From Nemertoderma westbladi (taxonomy: Eukaryota > Xenacoelomorpha > Nemertodermatida > Nemertodermatidae): a stretch of 64,000 bases of DNA. This document shows positions 11,773-24,625 of this stretch, piece by piece (position 1 is the stretch's first letter; each line of letters opens with the position of its first letter). Location: positions 1 through 64,000 of the forward strand of contig JAUCBJ010001385.1 of assembly GCA_032718475.1 (NCBI GenBank), given 5' to 3'. Both the position numbers and the translations under genes were made by a program. The notes under the pieces are model-generated. The model did not search any database, was not told the origin of the DNA, and saw only the letters and a program-made list of their open reading frames with translations.

Positions 11773-12877
11773 TGAAATTGCCTGTAAATATGATATATTA
11801 TAAATATATTAGATTTTTGTAAAGAATATATTATATCGTTACCTTATCTACTGTGTATTCACACGAATGTATCATTTAAAGGTTTAAAATTTAGTGAGTT
11901 ATAATAGTAAAAATGTGGCATTATTTAGATAATCTTACACAAGAGTTGGTTCGATTTGCCTATGCAGGAGGTCATAACATCCGAATTTTAGATATTATAA
12001 CGAATTATTATTTGCGATATGATTTTTGAGTGTTAGTTCTATATTGTTGAAAACCTGTTTTCTTTTCCTCATATCCGTGTATTAATTTACATTGTAGATA
12101 TCTACTATACATTTCGTGAGGGTTTTATACGTACATCGAAAAAAGTGCGTACGTTTTCTTTCTTAAATATCTTTCATGAATTGCAAATCTCACAGTGGTC
12201 GCAATTTGCGTAGCATAGAAAACATGTGCAATATTAATTAATTTTTTTTGTCCTCTCGTATTCTCTCAGAGTATTGTAGATTCTATATTTCCCCGTTTCT
12301 GGTATGTGGCATGTTAATCTTTGAAAATAAATTCTTGGATTTCGTTTGAACGCAGTACATTTAGATGTGAGGGCAGCTTTAATGATACCTGGAACTGAAA
12401 GTAATTGTGGTAATGTTTCTATCATGTAAAATATAATTACCGGTACAATACTTCAACTTTTGTCGTGCTCTATTTATTTTTGTATTCTGCATACATTCAC
12501 TGTGCCTGTAATAGATTTTTAAAGCCCCCGTGGGTGGGTATACCCCTAAAAATACAATCTCTCGTGATACTGATTTTAGTTTCAATATTACAAATTCATT
12601 CCATATATTCTTTCGGCCCGATATTCACCCAAAAACCCCTGACATTATCCAACATCCTGCGGCCCTCACCTCTCATTGCATTCAACCAACCACCCGAACA
12701 GACCAGCCGGTAGCGGTACTCCCTAGATACCGCCACCTCCCTATCACAATAGAACAATATCCCCTACTATTCGAAGCCCCGATTAGACCACAGTAAATAT
12801 CCAGATTATATTGGTTATTCAATAACCACCTGTCATGTTTAATTAAGAATGACATCATATTTTCAATATTAGGAATC

Positions 12878-12910
12878 CTTGCTGGAGGAACTCTTTAGAC
12901 CTCCAGCAAG
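12878..12910. repeat. Perfect 11-bp stem hairpin
   Basis: CTTGCTGGAGG pairs with CCTCCAGCAAG around an 11-base loop. It lies about 50 bp upstream of a TATA-like box. Function unknown. Confidence 0.8.
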
Positions 12911-12960
12911 TGATAAATAGGGGTCAAATGAGCACGTCCCATCTGACCCCGGCCACCGGA

Positions 12961-12969
12961 TATAAATAG
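12961..12969 (+). promoter_or_regulatory. TATA-box-like TATAAATAG
   Basis: A good match to a TATA consensus, about 100 bp before the recognisable part of the degenerate LINE at 13.06 kb. It could be a chance match or a remnant of a transcription unit; no clear downstream gene is seen. Confidence 0.25.
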
Positions 12970-13059
12970 GGCTCGAACTCGGCCTTTAGATGGCATAGAC
13001 TAGTAAGCCCTTAATAATTGGCTGTATTTATCGCTCAGACGAAATATAATTTGAAAGTT

Positions 13060-15010
13060 TTAATAAAGATTTTAATGATACCCTTTCCAAATTGGCCTCA
13101 ACAAATTGCGACGTTGTTATAACCGGTGATATATTAATACAATATCTTCTAACGGGTTCACTCAAACCAACACACTCGTATAACTCCCTATTCTAGATCT
13201 GCTACTATAGACCACATCCTTTGTAATATACACTCATCTATTTACTCACCTGGTGTATTTTTAACAGAAACTGGTACAACCGACCACCTTCCTACTTTCA
13301 TGGTTAACTGATTATTCTATGTTTTTTCTTCCTCCTGATACAAACCGCACTTACGATTACTCACAATTTAATAAAGATAGGTTTAATAATGATGTACGAA
13401 AGTTTTAGATATTCAGCTAATAACACCCCTGATAAACTTAAACTAGAAAGTTTTTATGATGACTTCACAAATATCTGTAAGGATAACCTTCCCTCCGTGG
13501 TTGTACAAAAACGAGATGTTCCAAAGAAACCTTGGCTCACAAAATCGCTAATTTTATGAATAAAAAAGAAACACTTATTTATTACCTACTATAGATATCT
13601 ATTGTAGGTCATGACTTATTATTATTATACGCAATATATTCTAAATCACCCACAACTGAAAATCATAATCGTTACAAATTATACCGAAATACATTAACCA
13701 CACTACTTAGAGCAGCTGAAAACAACTCCGAATTCAATAAAAATTCTAATAATATGCGTAAGACTTGGAAAACATTAAACTCTTTATTACACCGTTCTGC
13801 AAAAACATCAACACCAAAGAGACTAAACGTGGCAAAGACGGGAAAATTATTTCTCTCTCCAATCCAGCTGATATAGCCAACGCCTTTAACAATTTCTTTT
13901 CCAACATTGGTCCTCAACTTGATACACAATTCGCATTTTCCTGTTCATTCCAGCTTATAAGGGTGGTAACCCATTTCTTCCTACAAACTACATACCGTCC
14001 AATCTCCCTCCTTTTCCATAAAATTGTCGAAACAGTTTTTTACAACCAGCTTATAACATACCTTAATAAATTCAATGTAATTTCGCGTAATCAATTCGGC
14101 TTCCGGAAAAATTTCACCACATCATATGCAGTAATAAATATAGTGGAGTCAATTCGAAATACTATCGATAATCACCAATCCTCTTGTTTAGTATATATAG
14201 ACCTCCCCGTAAGGAATTTGATACTCTTGACCACTCCATCCTTATAAAGAAACTTCAGTCATATGGTATACGCGGAACCCCTCTGTCGATTTTCTCAGAT
14301 GACTTATCCAATCGCAAACAGTTTGTTTCATTAGGTGTTACGTCATCTTTAGTTAATTCAATCAGATGTGGTACCCCGCAAGATTCGGTACTAGGCCCAA
14401 TCCTTTTTTTACTTTATATAAATGATCTCCTAAATGCAACCTCCCTCATTACCACACTGTTTGCAGACGATACATCTCTCATGCTCCACGATAGTAACAT
14501 AACCAGATTAACTAATAATATAAATACCGAAAGTAATTTAATTAATGATTGGCTGATAGATAATAAATTAACCTTAAACACCGATAAAACAGAATACTCC
14601 ATATTTACATTCTCGCAAAATTTCAACTTACCAAGCACGACAATTATTATCAACAACAAAACCCATCAGATGTACGTCCGCTGCAAAATTCATATGGCTT
14701 GATTGTTTGGGGCGGAACACAGATTATTTGAAAATACAAATCAATAAGATATTGCGTTGTATCACATTTAATCATCTCAATCCTCATCCTATACCATCTA
14801 CCAACAATTACGTATACTACCTCTAGATCTCCTCTATAAATACCAGGTGCTAATACTCATGTTTGAAGTCCATGCAAGGGCCACCTTTGTGGAACTCATT
14901 ATCAAAAATTATTAGGGACAGTCGAAGCCTGGCGATATTTAAGAAAATATTAAAAAACCACTCACTGCAGATATGATTAAACCATTTCAATTTTAATAGT
15001 ATACATATAT
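13060..15010 (+). pseudogene. Degenerate CR1/Jockey-type LINE (endonuclease end plus reverse transcriptase)
   Basis: Fragments of one LINE ORF are spread over three frames. At 13080-13310 the C-terminal half of an APE endonuclease is visible (DVVITGD, TIDHIL, TTDHLP). At 13765-14247 come the region before the RT and its first motifs (NAFNNFFSNIG, YRPISLL, NQFGFRK). At 14184-14702 the RT continues with GTPQDSVLGPILFLLYINDL and the catalytic FADDTSLM at about 14462. The stretch to 15010 matches the post-RT tail (LLYKYQ...). Stops and frameshifts disable it. Motif style places it near the CR1/L2/Jockey group; the exact clade is unresolved. AT-rich microsatellite follows at 15080-15130. Confidence 0.85.
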
Positions 15011-15284
15011 TTTTTTTTTCTTTCATATACATTCTCCCCAATTGGTTATCAACAGCTTGCGTTATACTGTATAAATATATTTTTCCTTTACATATATATT
15101 ATATATATATTTCCTTTATATATATAATTTCATACCTTTTTTCTTTACAAACATTATCCCCCATTGGTTTTCAGTTTGCTATGCAGTCTTGTATACCACA
15201 AATTTATTTTTTACATGCAGGAAAAAACAAATAGTTATAAAATTCAGACAGCAGTCAACAGCACCGCACACACCTATCTGTATA

Positions 15285-16128
15285 CACCATAACCCTTAAT
15301 ACAACAACCATTTTTAGGGGGTCGCTACAAAATTAGGTATGATGATGGATCGACACCTTTTCTTACTGGTGAGCGGCCTGGCCGGATTTTTCAATTTCTC
15401 AGTTATTTCCATTAACCCTTAAAAAATGTCTATTTAGCAATGTTTAACCACCTCCGTAGACTTTATTTTTAGTCTTTGTAATGAAATTTAGATATCATTA
15501 CATCCACCTTCATCTGCAGATTCCGAATCTGAAACCCGTTGTAAATTTCACCAAGAACTTCCGGAGATATTATCAAAATACTAAGGTATAAATTTTGTGA
15601 TGTAAATCGCTATAATTCTAATGTTTTTTTTTACTCAATTCTAGAATATTAATTATGGGTTATGAAGAAACAAGATGGAGAGTTTTAAGCGCTCAGCTAA
15701 ATAATAATTAATATTCTAGAATAAAGACAACAAAACATCAGAATTATAGCGATTTACGTCTCTAAATTTACACATTAGTATTTTGATAATATCTTTACCA
15801 ATTTTTGGTTAACTTTAAAACGGTTTTCAGATTCGGAATCTACAGACGAAGGCGGTTCTAATGATATCTAGATTACATTTCAAATACGTAAAATAAAGTC
15901 TATGGAGGTGGTTAAACATTGCTAAATAGACATTTTTAAGGGCTTGTTGTATGGAAATAACTGAGAAATTGACAAATCCGGCCAGGCCACCAAGTAAGAA
16001 AAGGTGTTGATCTATCATCATACCAAATTTAGTAGCATTTTATTGAAATTTGAAAAAAAAATTGGGGGGGGGGGGGGGGGGGGGGCTCCGACCCCCTAAA
16101 AATGGTTGTTGTATTAAGGGTTATGGTG
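15285..16128. mobile_element. Foldback/hairpin MITE copy 1 (844 bp), TA-flanked
   Basis: The element starts CACCATAACCCTTAATAC and ends GTATTAAGGGTTATGGTG, flanked by TA on both sides as in Tc1/mariner-type insertions. Nearly the whole length is inverted repeat, with arms of about 390 bp around a loop of about 70 bp. The loop lies between TTCTAGAATATTAATTA and AATTAATATTCTAGAA. There is no ORF. A 22-G run (16064-16085) sits in the right arm; the left arm lacks it. A related copy lies at 18038-18910. Confidence 0.9.
16064..16085. repeat. Homopolymer G tract (22 G)
   Basis: Run of 22 G in the right arm of foldback copy 1. The matching place in the left arm of copy 2 holds a C run. Confidence 0.95.
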
Positions 16129-17529
16129 TAATTAGATTTACATTTAAACATTCTAGAACTCTCCAGATGCAGGAGTGAGCTAAAACTACACTAGCTATGC
16201 TATAGCGGAAGCTCACACCAATCAACACAGCAATCAATTTTGTAGGGTATTGTGCATTACTTTTATTTTATATTTTAGAGGAAATAAATAAGAATAAGAA
16301 ATAAGAATGAATAAATGCAAAAATTGACAAAACATTGGATCCTGTATGAATTACACAATAATAAACTATAGATTTTCGCAACTTACCATTAAACAGTTTC
16401 AATCAAGATGAGATTTTGTGGTCAACTACATACAGTAAGTAGGCCTATTGCAAAATGTTGTAATGAGAAACAAAAACACCAGCTTCTATTTCTATACTGT
16501 ATATACCGGTATCAGTTATTTCGATTTTCCAACCCATGGAATGTAACAAACTACTTTTAGGCAAGCGCTATTCGTACAGCCATCTGTTCGTACTGGTGTT
16601 TTCGAGACAAACTGCATAGCTAATCATTGTGGAAGTGTGGGAGACACGATTTGATTCAATGGTAATTTGGTCGATGAAATTATTGATTGATTTACAATAA
16701 TATCCAATTCTAACTAATTGGGCACTTCAGTTATTTTCCGTAATTAAGCGTCTTTCTGATTATCGGAGAACTGGTGTCAAGTTCATTACTACAGGGTGGA
16801 GCCAAATAGTTATTTATTAGTGTATCGATACTTGCCTATTGAGTCATAAAACTCGGAATATTTAATTATTGTGTATCCTTCATACTATGTAGTACGGCTC
16901 CCCTGGTTTATTCTCGTATTATCGCCTACACGGAAGGCCCACGACGACCTGTTGTCTCGATGCCCCCTATCACAGGATTTCGTTCTATTCGCCCCGAAAA
17001 AAGACGAGTCTTCTCCAATATGCTTCTCCAACCTGCCGTCGGATGTACCGGTCGAGCGATATGTAGAAGACCCCAGAGGTAGTGTCATGAATTAGAATGA
17101 TTGTTTTGACTTACAATGTATATTGTTCTGATATGCACTAGTCCTACTGTGCTCACTAACAGTGTTATCGCAAGTACGTCGCGGACAACGTATACACCAA
17201 TCAACAAATATCAATAAAGAGAAACTAGAGAAGTAAGGTAAGCAAGGTGATATTTGGTGCAGAATCACACTGAAGAATGAAACTGCGCATCCAATATCGA
17301 CGACATGTTAAATACACCAAATAATTACCAATAACTACCAAACATCTGGCCGCTCTAATATTAGCACTTTAATCAAGGCCCTTGTAAGTACACTCAACTA
17401 TAGATACTCGTCCTGAGCCTGACTGTGAATAGTCCCAATAACTCCCAAGCAATATTGTCTCCCGTGTTTGCATAACATCGTGTGGATAATGTGTGTTCAT
17501 ATCAAGATTCGACCCACGGTAACTTATAA
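16129..17529. other. No supported gene
   Basis: Sequence between the first foldback and the RT-derived fragment. A 74-codon frame at 16871-17095 has normal-looking composition but no recognised motif or splice context and is not called. Confidence 0.5.
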
Positions 17530-17975
17530 TTTTCATTTACTTTGGCCGCATTTGAGTACAACAAACCTTCATACAATCGACAGAGTGAAAACGAATTTCC
17601 TAAAGAAAACCCTCGGTCTGCATAAAAGTTCTCGGAATCACCTGGTGATAGCGCTGTGCGGAGTAAACACCTTTGTTGAAGACATCGTTCTGCAACTGAG
17701 TTTAAACGATACGGATGCCCTCCGGAAATACCGTACGGATATCGCCACAAAGAAGCTGGAAATCCCGGTCGAATTCTGGAACAGTCCTGCATTCCAGAAC
17801 CGGACGTGGACAGAACCATACCAAACAGGTCGACATGTTACTACCAGGGTATCTATCCACGGATTCCACCATAAAATATGTGCGATATCGAAATTCCACA
17901 CCCCTAACCCAGAGAACTGTGTGTGTATGCTGTGCGGAAACTGCTATGAAACTATGCTAATTTATTTTTTTTATT
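17530..17975 (+). pseudogene. Post-RT C-terminal fragment of a LINE
   Basis: An open frame contains the motifs TNLHTIDRVKTNFLKKTLGL, followed by a charged helical segment and a terminal cysteine cluster (CVCMLCGNC). In LINE proteins the region after the RT domain commonly has a 'hxxIExVqxrFLKrxLGv' segment and a C-terminal zinc-binding group. Neither an RT domain nor an intact start is present upstream. This belongs to a different family from the copies at 13 kb and 23.5 kb. Confidence 0.5.
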
Positions 17976-18037
17976 TTATTTTTATTTATTTTATATACAT
18001 TTATATAATATACATACTATGTATATTTAGTATTCCA

Positions 18038-18910
18038 TGCCATAACCCTTAATACAACAACCATTTTTAGGGGGTCGGAGTCCCCACCCCCCCCCCCCCC
18101 CCCCCCCCCAATTTTTTTCAAATTTCAATAAAACACTGCGTAATTTGGTATGATGATAGATCGACACCTTCACTGGCCGGATTTTTCAATTTCTCAGTTA
18201 TTTCCATACAACAATCCCTTAAAAAATGTATATTTAGCCATGTTTAACCACCTCCGTAGACTTTATTTTACGTATTTGAAATGTAATCTAGATATCATTA
18301 GAACCGCCTTCATCTGTAGATTCTGAATCTGAAAACCGCTTTAACCAAAAATTGGTAAAGATATTATCAAAATACTAATGTGTAAATTTAGAGACCAAAA
18401 TCGCTATAATTCTGATGTTTTGTTGTCTTTATTCAAGAATATTAATTATTATTTAGCTGAGCGTTTAAAACTCTCCATCTTGTTTTTTCATTACCCATAA
18501 TTAATATTCTAGAATTGAGTAAATAAAACATTAGAATTATAGCGATTTACGTCATAAATATCTACACCTTAGTATTTTGATAATATCTCCGGAAGTTCTT
18601 GGTTAAATTTACAACGGATTTCAGATTTGGAATTTGCAGATGAAGGTGGTTCTAATGATATCTAGATCTCATTCCAAAGACAAAAAATAAAGCCGATGGA
18701 GGTGGCTAAATATTTCGAAATAGACGATTTTTACGGCTTGTTGTATCGAAATAGGTCATAAATTAAAAAATCCGGCCTGGCCACCAGTAAGAAAAGGTGT
18801 CGATCTATCATCATACCAAATTTTGTAGCATTTTATTGGAATTTGAAAATATTAGGGAGGGGAGCGGCTCCGACCCCCTAAAAATGGTTGTTGTATTAAG
18901 GGTTATGGTG
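18038..18910. mobile_element. Foldback/hairpin MITE copy 2 (about 873 bp)
   Basis: Same family as 15285-16128, ending GGTTATGGTG followed by TA. The left end reads TGCCATAACCC instead of CACCATAACCC. The loop sequence is the reverse complement of that in copy 1, so the two copies point in opposite directions. The arms remain nearly complementary over about 390 bp. Confidence 0.9.
18087..18109. repeat. Homopolymer C tract (about 23 C)
   Basis: Run of C in the left arm of foldback copy 2. Confidence 0.95.
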
Positions 18911-20885
18911 TACAGTAAAACCCCACCCCGTAGGAGATAACTGTCAAGTTTCAGCTTAACAGCAATTGTAAGTAAATAACAAAAGTTCTAGAAAATGTTA
19001 ACTTTCAGAAATTTCACACTCTACCTGCAGACTGGTGTAATGTAGACGGCCCTGCATTTCTGTAAAGATACAGCCGATATGCTGTAGTAGATGCTAGCAA
19101 GGATCAGTACTAAAGGGATTGTAAATAACAAAGTTGGAGAAGATGTTCACTTTCAGATATTTCGCCACCTTGCGGTAGACTGGGGAAACGCAGACTGGTC
19201 AGTGTCCTTCCAAACTTATGGTCAGGTATATATCTGCAAAGTGTCAGTTAGAACAGACTGAGTCTGATGGTGCAACTGATGTAATACAAAACAGTAATAC
19301 AGTTTCCTGCCTGTTGACCATCAATTTGGCCGAAAACGACTACAGAATAGCCCAATTTGACCACAAATACGCATTCACCAAGGGCATACAGGCATCTGGG
19401 CTGGGCATATGCGTAAAATTAGCTTCGAGATATTGACGGTTCACGCTCACGTGCTTACGACGATATGCATCAAAGAGACGCCATACAGAGCCAAAACAAG
19501 CCCCAATGTGTAGGACAGACTACAGGACTGAACTGCTAGGCCTACCTCGACCTCACGCAAAAAATAAACGTGTAAAATAAAACCCGGAGACAGTGACAGC
19601 TGTCTGCATCGTGTTAATACGCATCGAATGAGCCACAAAGCAAGGAATGAGAGCGAAATCTGACGACGTGTATCGATGGACATATATACATACAAACTGA
19701 GCAGATTTATATATGATTATTATTATTATATATGATTTAAGTACTGCTAAGTGAAAATAAAAGACACTCTTTATATTTAAGATGATCTGGCTTTACAATT
19801 TTGCACTTTAGTATCTGCGTAAAGCATAACATTATTATTGTAAACATCTCCCGCAATAACTACAACATTGGATCTTATACGAGGAATGACAACATAGAGA
19901 ATTCCCTCCTTTGCTTTGTTAGTCCTAATCAATAGTCAATGATTTTTTCAGCATTTATTATTTTCCTCTCAGTATGGGATCTGTAATATTAGCTTGGCTT
20001 GTACTGTACATGATGCAATGTTATTGTCATTGTTATTCCTTTAGGGTGTTGTTGTAGAGTGTAATCATCATATATTTTTTTTACACCGGCAGTAGTTTTA
20101 ATGAATGGTTACGTATATTTAATGCACACAAAACAATAAATATTAAAATATATATCGGCTTATTTTAGATTAATAATACCGGTATTATTTATTTCATGGA
20201 AAAAAGTTATACTTTTTATCATTTTTCTTCATCTCAGATATACTTACGTTTTTTCCCATGGAATACGTAATTTTATTGTTAAATTGGTACTTTTTTTGTT
20301 GATTAATTATTTTTCTTTAATGAAAGATAAAACGCTGTATAAATGTTACAAAATAAATTGAACTGTAGTATTTTACTTTATTGCTTCCATAGTTACTGCG
20401 ATTCAAATTATTGTACTCTTCAACTTCTGCTGCTGCCTTACTCAATAATAAATAATTTAGTGTTCTCGAATATTTATTACGTAACTACATAGCCGCTTAA
20501 CAACATAAACCAATATTGGATATTGAGTTCCGTTTGGAGTTCGCCTTGCAGACACTAAAATTGCAATAACTTTGGAGTGTGAGAATGGAATTTGCTCAAA
20601 TTACATGCAGAATTTTCTACTTCGATTCTCTTTAATCACATAAAATAAAATTTAAGAAATTCTCCAAAAATATTTTTATTTACTTTTTATGGCCGGGAAA
20701 TTATGTAAAATCAATGCAATCCTATGGGGTATTTTTTTCCCTAGGGAAAATAGTACTCCTTTTTCTACCGACATGGGTGTATATTCGAGCGAAAAAGTAT
20801 CAATTTAAGAATAATAATTTTTATGATAGGCCTACGTGTTTTGAAAAAATATTAAATTCCGAAGTAAATTTTATATAATATTACC
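18911..20885. other. Intergenic; degenerate ~160-bp repeat pair at 18990-19230
   Basis: Two imperfect copies share 'ACTTTCAGA.ATTTC..C.C..C...TGC.G.AGACTGG' spaced about 160 bp apart. A related phrase (ACTTTCAGACATTTCGCC) occurs at 45839. Nothing else is recognisable up to the NTF2-like gene at 20886. Confidence 0.4.
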
Positions 20886-22746
20886 ATGACTACGGCTGAT
20901 ATCAACGAAGAGCTACTGAAACCCATGAATGTGGCGGGAGGTAAACAGCCGTTACGAGATGTAGCGGAGGGACTCGCTTTCGGACATTGCCGATTGTTCA
21001 GAGAGAAAGAATTCAACACGATTAAGGATCACTACTATGCGAATGACTGCCGAATGATGCCACCCTTTAGACCTGTTGCTCACGGTAAAAAGGCTGTGGA
21101 AGAATTCTTCCAGGTAAACTACCCATTTATCGGGTTGTAGGTTGTGCGAGTATATAGGAGAGCCGTTGCAATGAGAGGGGGAGGCAGTACGATGATCCGA
21201 TTAGATTGATTATTTAAGTAAGATATAACATGACCTTGTCACCACGTAGATCATAATATTAAACTAGTTTCAGATTCAGAAACCAATTAAGGTGACAGAA
21301 TATATATCTAGGTTTATTGAGGAGTAATATTGCGGGTAATTTTTGTCCTATTTCAGGTTTAATAGTAGATTTAGGGAAAGGTATGTGTAACAGTGGCTCG
21401 TTGTTCTACAATCGACATGCGTTGACCTGTATTCTGTGTTCAGCATAAACTAATTAAATTTCCTGGTTACTTGCAATATTTTTAATATGATTTTGTTGAA
21501 TTATATAATATTGTAGTAATTTATATATTAATTTGGTTAACATTTAATACAGCTCCTACTTTAGGCTTAGTCAATTTATTATCTGATGATACAAACATGA
21601 ATGAAGTATTTCAAAATGGTCTCAAAGTCTTTCACCACGGGCACACAGGGAATGCCGGGGTTTGGGGACGGCAACCCCCAACCAAAGAAGCGGGGGTTTG
21701 AGGGCGGTAGCCCCCAAGAAAAGAAGCGGGAGTTTAGGGGCGGAAGCCCCCAACCAAAGAAGCGGGAGTTCGGGGGCGGCAGCCCCCAACCAAAGATGCG
21801 AGGGTTTGGGGGCGGCAGCCCCCAACCAAAGAAGCGGGGGTTTGGGGGCGGCAGCCCCCAACCAAAGAAGCGGGGGTTTGAGGGCGGCAGCCCCCAATTA
21901 AAAGAAAAACAAACGAAATTTGACTATAAAAATGTTTCTGTTATAATTTTGAAAAAACTTGTCTGGATACAACTTGTCCTGTAACCATCTTTAACTTTTG
22001 TTTATTGCTTTGATGCACCTAGATTAATTTTAACACAACAGTATAAACTATTAAAACTGGGGGGGGGGTGTCCGGGGGCATGTGTCCTACTTGGGCGGGG
22101 GGGGGGAGTGTCCGGGGGGGAAGTGTCCGGGGGGGGGGGAGTGTCCTAGATCCTCCCAGCAATAATTTTTGTTGTTAAGTGAAATATATATTGCTATAGA
22201 TAAAAATAGTAATTGAAGTGATCCCCGTAATATAATTTTATAGACATTTTAGGGTCTAGTAGCAAGACAATGTAGAATAATAATTGGTTAGGGTGATTTC
22301 CGAATTTGTTTTGGGTTACCTCTCTGGACTTTCAGTAGACCGAAAATTTATTATTGGTTAAATCATCAAAATTTGTCATGGATTGAGTGTTATATAGCTT
22401 TTGTTAGTTATTGAGTGTTATACATTATAAACTAACATACAATTTCCCTTTCCACAAACTTGTCATCATTCAACCAACATTTTCGATAGTATTTTATTTT
22501 GTTCACTAGAGAATTTACTCTTCTGGAGGTGTTTATCTTCATGTGGATATAGAGGATGTCATATCTATCGTTGATAACGAGGTGATGGAAGTTGTTGGTG
22601 ATGTGCAGCTTTTGGACAAAGAAAAACAAGTCATTTTCGAAGGGAAGTTCATGAGCTTTTGGATAAAACGAAACGGGAATTGGGTAATTCTGTATATAAT
22701 TTGGAATGCGAACGGCGAAATGAAATCAACTTGTAATATTCAATGA
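20886..22746 (+). CDS. NTF2-like (SnoaL/DUF4440-type) protein, two exons
   Basis: Exon 1 is 20886-21113 (ATG start, donor CAG|GTAAAC) and exon 2 is 22510-22746 (acceptor CACTAG|AGA, stop TGA). They join in phase 0 to give 154 residues, the usual size of a single NTF2-fold domain. Landmarks are an N-terminal helix region, DHYYANDCRMMPP (helix followed by the first strand), AHGKKAVEEFF (the 'G-k-e-a-i-x-x-F' motif of SnoaL-like proteins), and the C-terminal strand pair with GNWVILYIIWNANG. These small cone-shaped domains bind varied ligands or act as isomerases; neither substrate nor activity can be read from the sequence. A paralogue with the same exon structure lies at 46112-49887 on the other strand. 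The intron holds a 36-bp minisatellite and a G-rich block. Confidence 0.8.
21655..21900 (+). repeat. 36-bp minisatellite in intron of the NTF2-like gene
   Basis: About seven copies of a unit built around GGGGGCGGCAGCCCCCAACC and AAAGAAGCGGGGGTTT. The core GGGGGC...GCCCCC is self-complementary, so each unit can form a small GC hairpin. Open frames across it (127, 91 and 79 codons) are repeat artefacts. Confidence 0.93.
22062..22150 (+). repeat. G-run block, (GGGGGGGAGTGTCC)n-like
   Basis: Several runs of 7-11 G separated by TGTCC or AGTGTCC, in the intron of the plus-strand NTF2-like gene. Four or more close G-runs give clear G-quadruplex potential. Confidence 0.85.
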
Positions 22747-23480
22747 TGAAAAAACTAAAAATACTGTTAATGTATATATTATCTACCAATGAATTCATTA
22801 TCTTACTTAAATTGTGGTGGTGAAGTTACCTATTTTACAATAAATAAGTAATCATGAATAAATCGATCACAGTTAGTTTCAAGGAAATATATACCGGGAT
22901 TTTTTTACTAATTATTATTACATAGAGCTATCGAGGGTATGGAAATGACCAATAATTAAACCTTCTTTGGTTGGAGGTGAATTTATTCCAAGTAGCAGTA
23001 GATCCTATCCAGCTCTATGGCAGTCCATGATGGTCCAGGTCACTGCAGCAGAAGCAAGATGCTGTTCCGTGTTTATGGCAGACAAATAATACAAAACTTA
23101 CTTAACAAACGAATCATTTTTCTAAGTACCTACAATCTCGGTACTGGCAGATAATTGCGATAATCTGTTTGCCCGCACTACAGTACGGATGAGAATTGCC
23201 GGCCTTTAATATCGTAGATCTGATCAACCTGTAAGTGGTCTTTATCTATGGCAACCGGCAGGCGAGAAGAAACTTGGTGGTGAGTTATTGACATTCCTGA
23301 AACAAGTGGAAGTTGCCAAGCGATCGAGGTGAATTATAAACCAAGGTTTCATAAAGGGAAAAAACACTCTGGGTGGCCTCCGGGTTTAGAAGAAGGGCAG
23401 CCGGACGTATGTTGGGCGCGGGCAGATGTTGGGCACCGGACACCCGGGCATCCGAGGGGCCTCAACTCCGCTCCACCCTC
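22747..23480. other. Intergenic, no gene seen
   Basis: Sequence between the NTF2-like gene and the 3' end of the minus-strand LINE. No motif recognised. Confidence 0.5.
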
Positions 23481-24625
23481 CTCTACTACTACTACTAGGA
23501 TCGGGATGCTGCATTGCAGCTGCATTTTTAAGAATGCTGTGCCGGCTTGTTGACAAAATTGCGCCGCCACAACTCCCTATCACCCATGATATTTGCTAGA
23601 TCATCCGCATCTTCAAGGCCAGTGTCCTTTAAGATGCGTCTCAAGAAAGTCATGGGCTGTCCACCATGCTTATTCACTCCATGAGGCTGCCAAAGTACAA
23701 GATTATGCACTGGCTGGTCCTCACGGCGAAAGCAATGTCCTGTCAATGTTATATAGTGGCTGGTTGGAGATGTGCGCATTGTACTTGACACAATGAAACC
23801 GGCGTAGCATTCTTGTGAATGTGCCATCCAGAGATTTGGTATCCTCAGCAGTTAGAGCCCAGCATGGACTCCCATAGAGAAGTACTGGAACTACTGCTGC
23901 TATAAATAATCGGACCTTAAGTTTTCTATTAATTCTCGGTGACTTCCAAATCCTGGAAAGCCTATTCAAAGCTGCCCATGCCTTTCCCTTACGTATTCCA
24001 AGGTCCTCACCTGACTTCCGGATCCATGATCCCAGGTAACAGAAGTCGTCCACATGCTCAAGCATACCCTCCTTTGAGCTTATGTTCATCCGATCAGAGA
24101 CTTGCTGAGGACTTTCAAAGTTAACTGTCAAAATTTTAGACTTTCTGGAGTTAATAAAAAGACCAACACTAGAAGCAACATGTTCTAACGAGCTGATGAG
24201 CCGTTGGGCTCCCTCTAGTGATTCTGAGAGTACTCCTAAGTCATCAGCAAAGTCTAGATCAGTTAGGTACTTGGCAGGATTTCCTCGACTTCTGGAGCCA
24301 GTAGGTGGAGTTATCATCACCCCATCATCATTATGATGATCTAAGGACATGCGTAGAACATAGTCAACCACAATTATGAACAAGAATGGTGCAAGTGTGT
24401 CTCCCTGGAGGACGCCCCATAACACTTCAAATGGTTCTGTGTCACCGTCAACAGTAGACACAAATGTTGTCGAACCATCGTATACTGATCTGAATGCTGC
24501 AATAATTTCATCAGGAATCCCATATAATGAAAGTATGCTGAACATACGCGAGCGAGAGACTGAATCAAAGGCCTTGAAGATGTCAACAAAGAGAACAGCC
24601 AGATGCCTGTCTTTCTTTTTTTATA

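Larger units (their letters stand above)
11773..13050. other. Upstream region of the hemopexin/ShK gene; no exon seen
   Basis: The region left of 12400 should hold the promoter of the minus-strand gene; no confident TATA was picked out there. Two further sites to the right are listed separately. Open frames at 12465-12796 have no recognisable domain. Confidence 0.5.

Noticed and set aside
16871-17095. 74-codon ORF, mixed composition
   Set aside because: No domain, no splice or start context, isolated between repeats.
21601-21984. 127-codon Gly/Pro/Lys-rich ORF
   Set aside because: 36-bp satellite in the intron of the NTF2-like gene.
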